Part shown: piece by piece, positions 54,660 through 63,163 of the stretch | How positions within the stretch are numbered: the first letter of the stretch is position 1 | How the letters are laid out: every line of letters starts with the position of its first letter | From: Bacteroides luhongzhouii | GTDB lineage: Bacteria; Bacteroidota; Bacteroidia; Bacteroidales; Bacteroidaceae | NCBI RefSeq assembly: GCF_009193295.2 | Contig: NZ_CP059973.1 | Span: forward strand, 3,968,001 to 4,032,000 | Length of the DNA: 64,000 nucleotides | Direction of reading: 5' to 3' | Notes under the pieces: generated by a model | Told to the model about the DNA's origin: nothing | What the model saw: only the letters and a program-made list of their open reading frames with translations | Database searches by the model: none | Made by a program: the position numbers and the translations under genes

Positions 54660-54824
54660 ATGAAAAAGATATTCATTCTTCTGATGCAGCTTGTTCCTAC
54701 GATGACTTTTGCGGGATGCAGTGACGTGAATGATACGATTGCCATCTTCTACGCGAAAGCCGATGATCCGAGCATGGGTATTTTGACGATGCGTATTATC
54801 CCTATTAGGACATTAACCACTTAA
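54660..54824 (+). pseudogene. Truncated lipoprotein-like ORF (54 codons)
   Basis: MKKIFILLMQLVPTMTFAGC is a lipoprotein-type signal, followed by SDVNDTIAIFYAKADDPSMG and then a short unrelated-looking tail. It is 17 nt after the aldo/keto fragment and likely another decapitated gene of the same former cluster. I cannot name the family. Confidence 0.5.
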
Positions 54825-54854
54825 GAATGAAGAAATAATAATGATAATACCCTT

Positions 54855-55169
54855 ATTTATCGGTGGTTTGGGCACATTGGACGAAGCCGTATGTCCGTGT
54901 TCTCGCGTGACGGCTCGGCGTTCTTAAACGAAGTGGGCAATCTCGCTATGGAACCCCAGCAGATATTACTCTACGCCATACAGGAGCGGAGATTACCACC
55001 CCGCCTCTGCGTGACTGTCAGGAGGACATCATGCCTTTGGCTGAGTTCTTCCGTGAAATAGCCAACAATGAACTGGAGTACAGTGTGGCAGGCGAACGGA
55101 AACCGAAAGGTCACTGCCGAACTGCTCGGAACAGGACGTACGACGCTGTATAGCAAATTGGAAGAGTAA
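54855..55169 (+). pseudogene. Sigma-54-dependent activator (NtrC type) with several internal deletions
   Basis: Pieces of one family appear in order but in shifting frames. First FSRDGSAFLNEVGNLAMEPQ then QILLYAIQER (about 54899-54988), the Walker B region of the AAA+ domain. Then ITTPPLRDCQEDIMPLAEFF and REIANNELEYSVAG (about 54990-55092), the later AAA+ part. Then ANGNRKVTAELLGTGRTTLY with SKLEE and a stop (55093-55169), the Fis-type DNA-binding tail. The linking stretches of the normal protein are missing at each join. A fragment GGLGTLDEA near 54862 may be an earlier piece. Confidence 0.75.
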
Positions 55170-55297
55170 GCAACCGCGAAGGAAAGACAGAGAACTGAAC
55201 ATGCAATAATCTCTTATTATATGAAACATAAAAAAGTACGGTTCTCTATAAGTAACAAACAGTACTTTTCTTTATGACTCTATATGTCCGTTTTCAA

Positions 55298-55430
55298 TTA
55301 GTATTTTTCACCAAAAGTATCTTCGGTTAAATCATTAATAAGCATATCTTTCTCACGGTCGGTTTCTTTCCATTTCTGACGATCTTTCTCATGCTTGTCG
55401 CAAAGATCTTGGAAATTCTTCCTTCGTCAT
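55298..55430 (-). pseudogene. Small acidic/basic protein gene with one-base frameshift
   Basis: Read on the minus strand from ATG 55430, MTKEEF is in frame; removing one C (near 55415) restores a continuous 43-residue protein, with QDLCDKHEKDRQKWKETDRE and KDMLINDLTEDTFGEKY to a stop at 55298. As it stands the frame breaks after six codons. It is rich in charged residues and I do not recognise it. Confidence 0.45.
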
Positions 55431-55476
55431 AATATCTTAATCTTTTTCATATATTCGTATCACAAAGGTACACATT

Positions 55477-55698
55477 CTATCGGGTAATTTTCCTAAAATA
55501 TTTATAATGAAGGGATAAAGAAATCATTCTAAAATTATCTAAAATATCTGTTTCCCAGTGGTCGAATGTCTGGCGCGATATAGACGAGCTACCGCTCATT
55601 TCCGTGTCCATCCATTTCTCACTAAGTTCTCTTAATGAGATTTGACAGGCACGGTAAATGGTTTCTATGACCCAAATATATTTTTGTATGAGTGACAT
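55477..55698 (-). pseudogene. WYL-type transcriptional regulator, N-terminal fragment
   Basis: 73 residues. MSLIQKYIWVIETIYRACQI and LRELSEKWMDTEMS, then SISRQTFDHWETDILDNF, match the N-terminal winged-helix part of the WYL-domain regulators common in Bacteroides. The protein then departs from the family and stops; the WYL ligand-binding half (over 200 residues) is absent. It lies 21 nt downstream of the PD-(D/E)XK gene on the same strand. Such regulators often sit beside defence or nuclease genes. Confidence 0.65.
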
Positions 55699-55719
55699 AA
55701 ATTGTAGTATCTCGGATTG

Positions 55720-56877
55720 TTACATAGGCAAACCTTTATCTTCTATCTCTTCTATGATTTGTCTGATTTTGGAGATAATCCAATTTGAGACCTCTCCTGT
55801 GCGTATTGGTAAGTAGCTACTGGTGGAATGCCAATCAGTGTATAGAATCCATTCCCATCCATAAGGCCAGTACGTATTACTACATTCTGAAAAACATGAT
55901 AATTGCCGTATTGGTAATTCTTTAGCCCCCAGCAGTGAACTTTGTGAAATACCGATATAAAGGTTCTTCCAATCCGAATCTCTTCCGTCATCTCTTGTAA
56001 TGACTATGTAATGGGACCACTGGGGCATTCTGAATTTTAGAGCCGGACTTTCGTCTCCTTCTGTAATGGGCTTAAATTCCATCCCCATTTTAACTGCGAA
56101 TTCGCTTAACGGTTTAAAAATGAATTCTGTTCTTAATTTGCTACTTATTTCAGCTCTGTTATCCATCAAAGCAACTACTGCTTCCATATTATTGATGGCT
56201 AAATCTACGATTTTATCACTACTATCTTTATTCATATCTTGTCCTGTGATTTGTTTAATAAGTGTAATATATTGGGAAATTGTCTCTCGTACCAGAGGTT
56301 TGTCGTATGCTAACATCACACACTTTGATAACCAATTTAGGATATGTCCTTTGTACGAGATACAGTGATAGTCAATCTCATTGTCTCCTAATGAATCTTT
56401 GCTTGCCTCATGACCATCAAGCGTAAGATAAATCAACTTAAAGCCTTTCGGAAAATGTTGTTTACCATAGTTATTGTATCGCAGTAATTGATGGTATTGA
56501 TCAATAGCATATATTTTATTCTCAATGATAATAGCATATTCACCATCTTCCAAGATTATATCGATCCGTCCACCAGTAGTTTCTGTCCGTTTACCAATAT
56601 ATCGTTCGACCATATTGGTATTGCAATTAGATATATAATCTCGTTTTAAGCCAATGGCTGCAAGAAATTCTTTAAGCATAGCATCTTTTAGGCCATGATT
56701 CCCGTCAGGATTCAACAATTCTGCAAGAAATGCGGAATGCAATCTAACTTCGTTAGACCGTAATCCAAGAGTGTTGAAAACGTTAAAACAATCGCCTTTT
56801 CGCTGTTTGTGCTTCATTCGCTCTTGCTCAATAAGGCAAATCTTGCTTATTTCCATTAAAAGATCATTCAATTCCAT
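55720..56877 (-). CDS. PD-(D/E)XK nuclease-family protein (PDDEXK_4-like)
   Basis: 385 residues, cytoplasmic. The N-terminus (ENEVRLHSAFLAELLNPDG type sequence, here SNEVRLHSAFLAELLNPDGN near 47) and the core GGRIDIILEDGEYAIIIENK near 105 give the PD-(D/E)XK signature: Asp in RIDI, then Glu-x-Lys in IENKI. YNNYGKQHFPKGFKLIYLTL near 135 is also typical. The C-terminal half (about 235-385) is a second domain rich in W and Y. This family is common as orphan nucleases, often near defence or mobile DNA. With a truncated WYL regulator beside it, an antiviral or restriction-like function is possible but unproven. Confidence 0.82.
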   Translation of the reverse strand: MELNDLLMEISKICLIEQERMKHKQRKGDCFNVFNTLGLRSNEVRLHSAFLAELLNPDGNHGLKDAMLKEFLAAIGLKRDYISNCNTNMVERYIGKRTETTGGRIDIILEDGEYAIIIENKIYAIDQYHQLLRYNNYGKQHFPKGFKLIYLTLDGHEASKDSLGDNEIDYHCISYKGHILNWLSKCVMLAYDKPLVRETISQYITLIKQITGQDMNKDSSDKIVDLAINNMEAVVALMDNRAEISSKLRTEFIFKPLSEFAVKMGMEFKPITEGDESPALKFRMPQWSHYIVITRDDGRDSDWKNLYIGISQSSLLGAKELPIRQLSCFSECSNTYWPYGWEWILYTDWHSTSSYLPIRTGEVSNWIISKIRQIIEEIEDKGLPM

Positions 56878-57127
56878 ATTTTTAATATTTTGTTAATACA
56901 AAAATACGAAAAGACAGCCTCATTTATTGTATCATAATTTTGATTTAATTGATATTTATATAACTTGATTATTGAAAAGTTCTTTCCAAACTACATCGTT
57001 AAGGACCTTAGCCATAAACTCATTTGATACTTTTTTATTGCCATACTACTTTTGTTTTGATTATTAATGAAGTATGACACAAAAATAAAAGCAGGATGTC
57101 TTATTTTATATGGTACCTATGAAAGAG

Positions 57128-57616
57128 TCACATATTTTTCTCCTCCTTCATCATCTTCCTCCATCTCTGAAACGCTCTCATCAAACTTTCTTCTTCCACT
57201 AACTCTACCATATTATAATGTTCGACAAAAGTTTCCATTGATCTTTTGAACATGATGCCGTGGCAGTATTTATTTTCCAGTAGAAATTCATAAAGTTCGG
57301 CCCTCATTTCTACTTCCATTACTTTTTCAATGATAAGTGCGCTGTCATGACCTATATAATTATATACATTTGGATTTTTTCCGTTTCTGGGATGGGGGAG
57401 GGTGAAGGTGATATTTCCGGTTTCGTGCCATGAGGTGTTGGAAGGGTGGGGAATGGAGAGCCGGTGGAGAAAGTGGTAGATGGGGTGGGCGTCAAGAAGA
57501 TGGATGGCGGAAAGTGAGGAAGAAGAGCGGTCTGACGGTACGTCGAGGTGATTTTTATAGCGCATGTACATGTAAGCCGCTAGATAGGGCTTGATCTGAA
57601 AAGTAACTGTAACCAT
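57128..57616 (-). CDS. Conserved-looking hypothetical protein
   Basis: 162 residues. It begins MVTVTFQIKPYLAAYMYMRY and ends with a highly charged helix (EEESLMRAFQRWRKMMKEEK). The middle has HPIYHFLHRL and NITFTLPHPRNGKNPNVYNY. I have the impression of similar proteins in Bacteroides genomes without known function. There is no signal peptide or membrane segment. The final third (LYEFLLENKYCHGIMFKRSM) looks like a small all-helical domain, as in DNA-associated or phage-like proteins, but nothing catalytic is visible. It stands alone, 250 bp upstream of the PD-(D/E)XK gene on the same strand. Confidence 0.65.
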   Translation of the reverse strand: MVTVTFQIKPYLAAYMYMRYKNHLDVPSDRSSSSLSAIHLLDAHPIYHFLHRLSIPHPSNTSWHETGNITFTLPHPRNGKNPNVYNYIGHDSALIIEKVMEVEMRAELYEFLLENKYCHGIMFKRSMETFVEHYNMVELVEEESLMRAFQRWRKMMKEEKNM

Positions 57617-57781
57617 TGTTTTTAGATTTGATTTGTAAAATATTTATTAGTGGAGTACCGTGTTTGATATTGGTATCCGTTTTCTCTTGTTGGAAATTTT
57701 ACTTAAAAAGAAAGGATGAGAGGACGCTTTTGTAATGCTTTGCTTTTCAGATGGTTATACAAGTGGTTTTTGGTTTAAAAC

Positions 57782-57857
57782 CAACGGGTCGTTCCTTTTA
57801 AAGGAACGACCCGTTGCACACCGAGAAACACCTCGTTGGTTTTAATGCAACGAGGTG
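57782..57857. repeat. Two adjacent strong hairpins
   Basis: CAACGGGTCGTTCCTTT (57782-57798) is perfectly inverted at 57800-57816 (17-bp arms, 1-nt centre). CACCTCGTTG (57829-57838) is inverted at 57848-57857. Both contain CAACG and GGT-like units. They do not end in T-runs and lie between genes, so they may be a small mobile or REP-type element. Confidence 0.75.
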
Positions 57858-58173
57858 CTCCTTAAAATCAAGAGATAAAGCTAGAGTAAATCTCTCAAAA
57901 TCTTGAAATCATGAAATAACCTGTTTGTTTTTGATGTAAACAAATAGTACTATTGTATATTTGCTTGTTTTTATCTGTATGAAGAAATATACAGAGTGTC
58001 ATATATGAAGAAATTTTAGATGAAAGCTATTTAACATAGTTTAAATGAGCCTCTTTTATATTTCTGATTTTATTTTATGTTTGAGGGAGATTTAAAATAT
58101 AATTATAAGGTAACTGAAAAGTAGAATAGGAAGTTAATCCAAGTAGAATGGCTATTAGTAGTTCTTTAAAACG

Positions 58174-58210
58174 AAAAAGCACTAAGTTCTATCAGAACTT
58201 AGTGCTTTTT
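58174..58210. terminator. Symmetrical hairpin terminator containing the left inversion repeat
   Basis: AAAAAGCACTAAGTTCT (58174-58190), loop ATC, AGAACTTAGTGCTTTTT (58194-58210): a 17-bp perfect stem with T-runs in both directions. Its central 19 bp are the left recombination repeat; its right outer arm (58202-58210) lies inside the invertible segment. Confidence 0.85.
58183..58201 (+). repeat. Left inverted repeat of a candidate invertible promoter
   Basis: TAAGTTCTATCAGAACTTA. Its exact reverse complement is at 58473-58491. The core AGTTCTATCAGAACT fits AGTYYYN4GDACT, the consensus I recall for the SusC/SusD DNA invertase sites of B. fragilis (Tsr0667). Confidence 0.85.
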
Positions 58211-58472
58211 TATATTCTATTCTTATTAAAATAAATATATAGTTCTTAAAATACAAATTATATCTCTTTTTCGGATTGTATTTATTAACAGTTCCTGTTT
58301 GGTATTATATAATGGAACAAAAGTATATATTCTTTTTGCAAAAAACAACGAAAAGACATATTTTTTTTATGAAATAGTCATCTAATTTGATTGAAAAAGT
58401 AAAATCAAGCAACATTTCTTTTCTGAATTACATATTTGATGTAAAAACACTACAAAAACAATGGATTATAAT
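58202..58472. promoter_or_regulatory. 271-bp candidate invertible promoter segment
   Basis: Flanked by the 19-bp inverted repeats. CAAAAGTA (58318-58325) is an exact -7 box (TACTTTTG) on the minus strand, with a CAAC (GTTG, near-consensus -33) 20 nt away at 58346-58349. So the clear promoter points left, away from susC and into the hairpin at 58174-58210. On the plus strand only a weak CATATTTG is seen. As printed, the segment looks like the OFF orientation for susC. Confidence 0.7.
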
Positions 58473-58491
58473 TAAGTTCTGATAGAACTTA
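58473..58491 (-). repeat. Right inverted repeat of the candidate invertible promoter
   Basis: TAAGTTCTGATAGAACTTA, the exact reverse complement of the left repeat, 61 bp before the SusC start. It fits the same AGTYYYN4GDACT consensus. Confidence 0.85.
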
Positions 58492-58552
58492 TCAAAGTGT
58501 AAAAAGTGAGTTTAAATGTTTTAGGGCTATTTAATAATTTAAAAAGAGATTT

Positions 58553-61522
58553 ATGAAGAAAAAATTAGCGCTGCTATTTGGATACCTTTTTATAGGTATC
58601 GGGCTGATAACAGCTCAAACGCAGAAAGTCACGGGGACAGTTATTTCCGATGATGACAAACAACCTGTTGTAGGGGCTTCGATTGTTGTAAAAGGCACTA
58701 ACTTAGGTACAATAACAAATGTGGATGGGCGTTTTACATTATTAAATGTGCCAAATTCAGCAAAAGTATTGCAAATCTCTTATATCGGTATGAAAACGGA
58801 GTCGGTTCCTGTTCAACCGACTGTTAGAGTCATCTTAAAATCTGATGCACAATTGATGGATGAAGTTGTTGTGGTAGGTTACGGATCAGCAAAGAAACTG
58901 GGGTCAGTAGTCGGTTCGGTAACAACGGTAAATAATAGCAAGATAGCCAACAGACCGGTAGCTAATGCCGGAGATGCATTGCAAGGACAAGTTGCCGGTT
59001 TACAAGTATTTACTCCCAGTGGGGAACCAAGTGGAAGTGTCGTAATGCGATTGCGTGGAGTCAGCTCGATCAATTCAAATACAGAACCTCTCTTTATTCT
59101 CGATGGTTCACCTATATCATCCGGAGCATTTACAGCATTAAACCCGAATGACATTGAAAGCATGACCGTATTGAAAGATGCTTCCTCAACAGCTATATAT
59201 GGTTCCCGTGCTGCTAATGGTGTGGTGATAATGACTAGCAAGAAAGGAAAAATGGGACAGAAAGCCCGTGTTAGTATCAATGCGCAATATGGCTGGTCGA
59301 GAATGACTGGGGATAACATAGAGATGATGAATACCGATCAATGGCTTAACCTGCAGGAAATGCTGGACCCGGGAAAAGCATACGACACAACATTTCAAAA
59401 ACGGAAGAAGTTCTATATAGATAATGGTATATCTACAGATTGGGCAGATGTCTTCTTCGGAGATGCAGCTCCTACCCAACAATACGATGTAAATGTGGTC
59501 GGTGGTTCCGAAGGTATCAACTACTATATTTCATTTGGACACTATGATACAGAGGGAATTATGGATGATTCCTCCCTGCGCCGTGAGACTTTGCGTAGTA
59601 ATGTGGAAGTTAAGGTGACCGACTGGCTGAAAGCCGGGATTAATGTGAATCTTTCCTATCAGAAATATAATACGACCACTTTTGGTACAGAAGCCAATAG
59701 CGTTTATAATAAAGCATACGCCGCCCGTATTTATCGTCCCGACCAGACACTGAACGAGATATTGACCGATGAAGAAGGTAATTTCACTGGTTATGGTAAA
59801 CAACTGGATTATTTTGATGATATGGGCTACTATAGTCCGTATTACCTGTCAGAACTTCAGCCTAATGACCGGAGTACAGTACGCATCAACGGTAATACCT
59901 TTTTTAATATAAACCCGATAAAAGGACTGAATATCCGTACTTCACAGGCAGTGGATGCTTTTGATTATCGCAACTCTCATAAAGCATATCCGGAAGGACC
60001 GTTTGAAGGTACAGGAGTGGCCTCCGAATCTTTTGAACGTTATTATTCGTTTACTTTCACCAATACGGCAGAATATAAATTCAGCTTGGCCGACAAGCAC
60101 TATTTTACAGTTCTGGCAGGACAGGAATCCATCATTACAAAGAATGAAAATTTCTCGGCTACTTCTAAGAAAATGGTAGATTCACGTATGATGCTGATGG
60201 CAGCAGGAGCGGAATCTGAAGTGCCGATACATTCAATGTATGATAAAGTTTTCAATTCTTATTTTGGCACAATCAGCTACAGCCTTGCTGATCGTTATTA
60301 TATTGATCTGGCAGCACGACGTGACGGCTCTTCTTTATTTGCTAAGAATAACCAATGGGCAAATTTCTATTCGTTGGGAGCCATGTGGGATATAAGAAAA
60401 GAAAATTTCCTGCAAAATGTTTCATGGTTGAACAATTTGCAGTTGAAAGTAAGCTATGGAACAACGGGTAATTCCGGCATCAGTGCCTATAATGCGTTGG
60501 CATTGGTCGGTTCCGGTTTGCTGTATAACGGGCAACCGGGTATTGCTCCATCTACCGTCGGTAATGATAATCTGACATGGGAAAGTATGAAAACACTGAA
60601 TGTAGGAATTAGCACGAGGGTGTTTGACCGTTTTTCTATAGATCTGGAATTTTATAATCGACAGACAGAAGATATGCTGATGGGCTATCCGCTGTCATAC
60701 ACTACCGGACATGGTAGCAGTGTGGAAAATGTGGCAAGTATGCGTAACCGTGGTTTGGATATCACATTGGGGGTAGATATTCTGAAAACCAGAGATTTCT
60801 CATGGAGTGTTTCCGGAAATTTGAATTATAATAAAAATGAAATAACCAAACTGTTTAACGGATTGGATGAATATACCTTGCCTGATACCGGTTTGAAAAT
60901 GAAAGTCGGAAAACCTTGGGGAGAATATTACTATGTAAAATGGGCAGGAGTTGATCCGCGTGACGGATATAATATGTGGTATGATAAGAATGGAAACCTG
61001 ACGAAAAGTTACTCTGAAGAAGATGCCGTTTTTGTCGGCAAGCAACGTTATGCGCCTTGGTCAGGCGGTTTTGGTACTCAATTCGGTTGGAAAGGGATTT
61101 CCGTCAGTGCAGACTTTTCTTTTATGCTTGGGCAATATATGTTGAATAATGAACGCTTCTTTACTGAGAATCCGACTTTTGCAGGTAAGGACAATCAGAC
61201 CACCGAAATGCTCACTATATGGCAAAAACCGGGAGACGTGACTAATATCTCTACTCTTGATTCTCCAATGCAGTTTGATACGCACTTGTTGGAAAATGCT
61301 TCATTCATGCGTATGAAAAATCTGACTGTCGGATATACTTTCCCTGCCAAGCTGATTCAGAAAACCGGAGTAATCAGCAATGCCAGAATCTACTTTGTGG
61401 GACGTAACTTGCTCACAGTGACTAAATACAAAGGATATGATCCGGAAGTGGACAGTAATATCCAGTTGGGTAACTATCCCAATACCAAGCAATATTCTTT
61501 CGGTGTCGAACTAACTTTCTAA
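58553..61522 (+). CDS. SusC-like TonB-dependent transporter (second locus)
   Basis: 989 residues, signal peptide ending about residue 22 (LITAQ). Carboxypeptidase-regulatory-like domain (VTGTVISDDDKQPVVGASIV), then LMDEVVVVGYGSAKKLGSVV, the plug (PLFILDGSPISSGAFTAL, MTVLKDASSTAIYGSRAANG) and a beta-barrel ending LGNYPNTKQYSFGVELTF. SusD follows after 11 nt. It imports an oligosaccharide that cannot be named: no enzyme gene is visible before the window ends. Its expression is probably switched by the invertible segment directly upstream. Confidence 0.96.
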   Translation: MKKKLALLFGYLFIGIGLITAQTQKVTGTVISDDDKQPVVGASIVVKGTNLGTITNVDGRFTLLNVPNSAKVLQISYIGMKTESVPVQPTVRVILKSDAQLMDEVVVVGYGSAKKLGSVVGSVTTVNNSKIANRPVANAGDALQGQVAGLQVFTPSGEPSGSVVMRLRGVSSINSNTEPLFILDGSPISSGAFTALNPNDIESMTVLKDASSTAIYGSRAANGVVIMTSKKGKMGQKARVSINAQYGWSRMTGDNIEMMNTDQWLNLQEMLDPGKAYDTTFQKRKKFYIDNGISTDWADVFFGDAAPTQQYDVNVVGGSEGINYYISFGHYDTEGIMDDSSLRRETLRSNVEVKVTDWLKAGINVNLSYQKYNTTTFGTEANSVYNKAYAARIYRPDQTLNEILTDEEGNFTGYGKQLDYFDDMGYYSPYYLSELQPNDRSTVRINGNTFFNINPIKGLNIRTSQAVDAFDYRNSHKAYPEGPFEGTGVASESFERYYSFTFTNTAEYKFSLADKHYFTVLAGQESIITKNENFSATSKKMVDSRMMLMAAGAESEVPIHSMYDKVFNSYFGTISYSLADRYYIDLAARRDGSSLFAKNNQWANFYSLGAMWDIRKENFLQNVSWLNNLQLKVSYGTTGNSGISAYNALALVGSGLLYNGQPGIAPSTVGNDNLTWESMKTLNVGISTRVFDRFSIDLEFYNRQTEDMLMGYPLSYTTGHGSSVENVASMRNRGLDITLGVDILKTRDFSWSVSGNLNYNKNEITKLFNGLDEYTLPDTGLKMKVGKPWGEYYYVKWAGVDPRDGYNMWYDKNGNLTKSYSEEDAVFVGKQRYAPWSGGFGTQFGWKGISVSADFSFMLGQYMLNNERFFTENPTFAGKDNQTTEMLTIWQKPGDVTNISTLDSPMQFDTHLLENASFMRMKNLTVGYTFPAKLIQKTGVISNARIYFVGRNLLTVTKYKGYDPEVDSNIQLGNYPNTKQYSFGVELTF

Positions 61523-61533
61523 AAACATAAAGA

Positions 61534-63126
61534 ATGGTGAATATGAAGAAAATATCTATGATAGCATTGACTGTACTGACATTTGGAATGACTTCCTGTG
61601 ATATGGATAAAATGCCATACGATGCTATTCCGACAGAGGAAGCATTGACAACCATAGTCGGTTTTGAAGAAGCGCGTGCCGGTATCTATTCCGTATATCT
61701 GGGACTGACTGGTGGTAGCTATGTGCTAATACCGGAAATTCAGGCGGATGCCTTTAACGCAGTGGCGGATTTCTCTAATAAATATGGTGATTTGCACCGC
61801 TGGACTTTCGAAAGTACCAACTCGGCTATAGAAACGATCTGGGCAAATTGTTATGCTGCTATCGGACGTGCCAATTTCTTTATCGACGGAGTAGGTAAGA
61901 TAGATGAGAATCCGGAGATTGAATTGACGGAAGTCCAGAAGCAGCAGATAAATGTATATGAGGGAGAAGCCTATTTTACAAGAGCATATTGTTACTTTTA
62001 TCTGGCAACATTATTTTGCCGTGATTATAATTCAGCTACCGCAAGCAGTACTCCAGGACTGCCGCTTCAGGTGAAATATGAACCCAAACTTTCTGCCACC
62101 CAGTACCCGGGACGTTCTTCACTGGAAGATACCTATAAACAGATTGTGAATGATTTGGAAGAAGCAGCAGTACGTATAGAGACAGCTAAAAACGGTATTG
62201 CTGATTATGACAGATATATCAATGGAGCATACGTAACTGTCAAAACCGCTCCCAAGAACTGCGGGAATTATATTACGGTAGACGTAGTGACAGCTTTGAA
62301 AGCACGTGTTGCCCTGCAAATGGACGATTATGAAAATGCAGCAAAATATGCAAATGATCTGATTAAGGCGAATAATTACCCGTTATCAACTACGGTAACA
62401 GACTTTGAAAGTATCTGGAAAAGCGACAAGGGAACGGAAACTATCTGGCAGATTGCTATGACTAGTGCTGATGACGCTGGGGTACCTTTGGGAACTCTTT
62501 TTATCGGTTATCCTACTACCAAGAAGGATTATATTCCTACACAAACGTTGATCAATCTGTACAATGAAAAAGATGTCCGACTGGCTACTTATTTCGGAAA
62601 ATATCACTTGACCGTATCGTCCGGTAATGCGGCGGATATATATTTCTTTAATAAATATCCGGGAAATGAATATTTCAATGCATTAGGAAACGAAACACGC
62701 TATTTGAATCAGCCGAAACCATTTCGCATTGCTGAAATGTATCTGATTGCTACTGAAGCTAATGCCCGGATCGGGACCGCAGCTGCTGTGAAAAAAGGCA
62801 ATGATGCCTTGAATGCGCTAAAACAAGCGCGAATCGAAGGACTGGCTGATGCGACCTATGATCAGGAGGCTTTGCTTAATGAAGTCATGAACGAACGGGA
62901 GCGGGAACTTGTGGGTGAAGGTTACCGACTGATGGACCTGAAACGTTGGGGAAAAGGTGTGAGACGTGGAAAGCCGCAAAGTAAAGGGTTAGTACTTTTC
63001 CCGGGACAAGCAAGCACTGACGGATTGGATAAGCCGGCTGACGACCAGCGGATGCTCTGGCCTATTCCTAAAACTGAAATGGATGCCAATCCTCAATTGG
63101 CAGGTCAGCAGAATCCGGGATATTAA
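61534..63126 (+). CDS. SusD-like surface glycan-binding lipoprotein (second locus)
   Basis: 530 residues; ATG 61543 (MKKISMIALTVLTFGMTSCD) is an equally likely start. Lipobox cysteine about residue 22. RagB/SusD marks: ARAGIYSVYLGLTGGSYVLI, NVYEGEAYFTRAYCYFYLAT near 145, FRIAEMYLIATEANARIG near 395, ERERELVGEGYRLMDLKRWG near 455 and PIPKTEMDANPQLAGQQNPG at the C-terminus, the usual ending. It forms the lid of the SusC barrel. Normal length, in contrast to the 733-residue SusD of the RG-II locus. Confidence 0.96.
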   Translation: MVNMKKISMIALTVLTFGMTSCDMDKMPYDAIPTEEALTTIVGFEEARAGIYSVYLGLTGGSYVLIPEIQADAFNAVADFSNKYGDLHRWTFESTNSAIETIWANCYAAIGRANFFIDGVGKIDENPEIELTEVQKQQINVYEGEAYFTRAYCYFYLATLFCRDYNSATASSTPGLPLQVKYEPKLSATQYPGRSSLEDTYKQIVNDLEEAAVRIETAKNGIADYDRYINGAYVTVKTAPKNCGNYITVDVVTALKARVALQMDDYENAAKYANDLIKANNYPLSTTVTDFESIWKSDKGTETIWQIAMTSADDAGVPLGTLFIGYPTTKKDYIPTQTLINLYNEKDVRLATYFGKYHLTVSSGNAADIYFFNKYPGNEYFNALGNETRYLNQPKPFRIAEMYLIATEANARIGTAAAVKKGNDALNALKQARIEGLADATYDQEALLNEVMNERERELVGEGYRLMDLKRWGKGVRRGKPQSKGLVLFPGQASTDGLDKPADDQRMLWPIPKTEMDANPQLAGQQNPGY

Positions 63127-63163
63127 TAAATGAATAAAGTAAATCATCAAATACTTGAGTAAA

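Noticed and set aside
47500..55170. Intact conjugative transposon
   Set aside because: No integrase, relaxase or transfer genes are visible; only composition and gene decay suggest import.
57782..57857. CRISPR array
   Set aside because: Only two unlike hairpins, with no regular direct repeats or spacers and no cas genes in the window.
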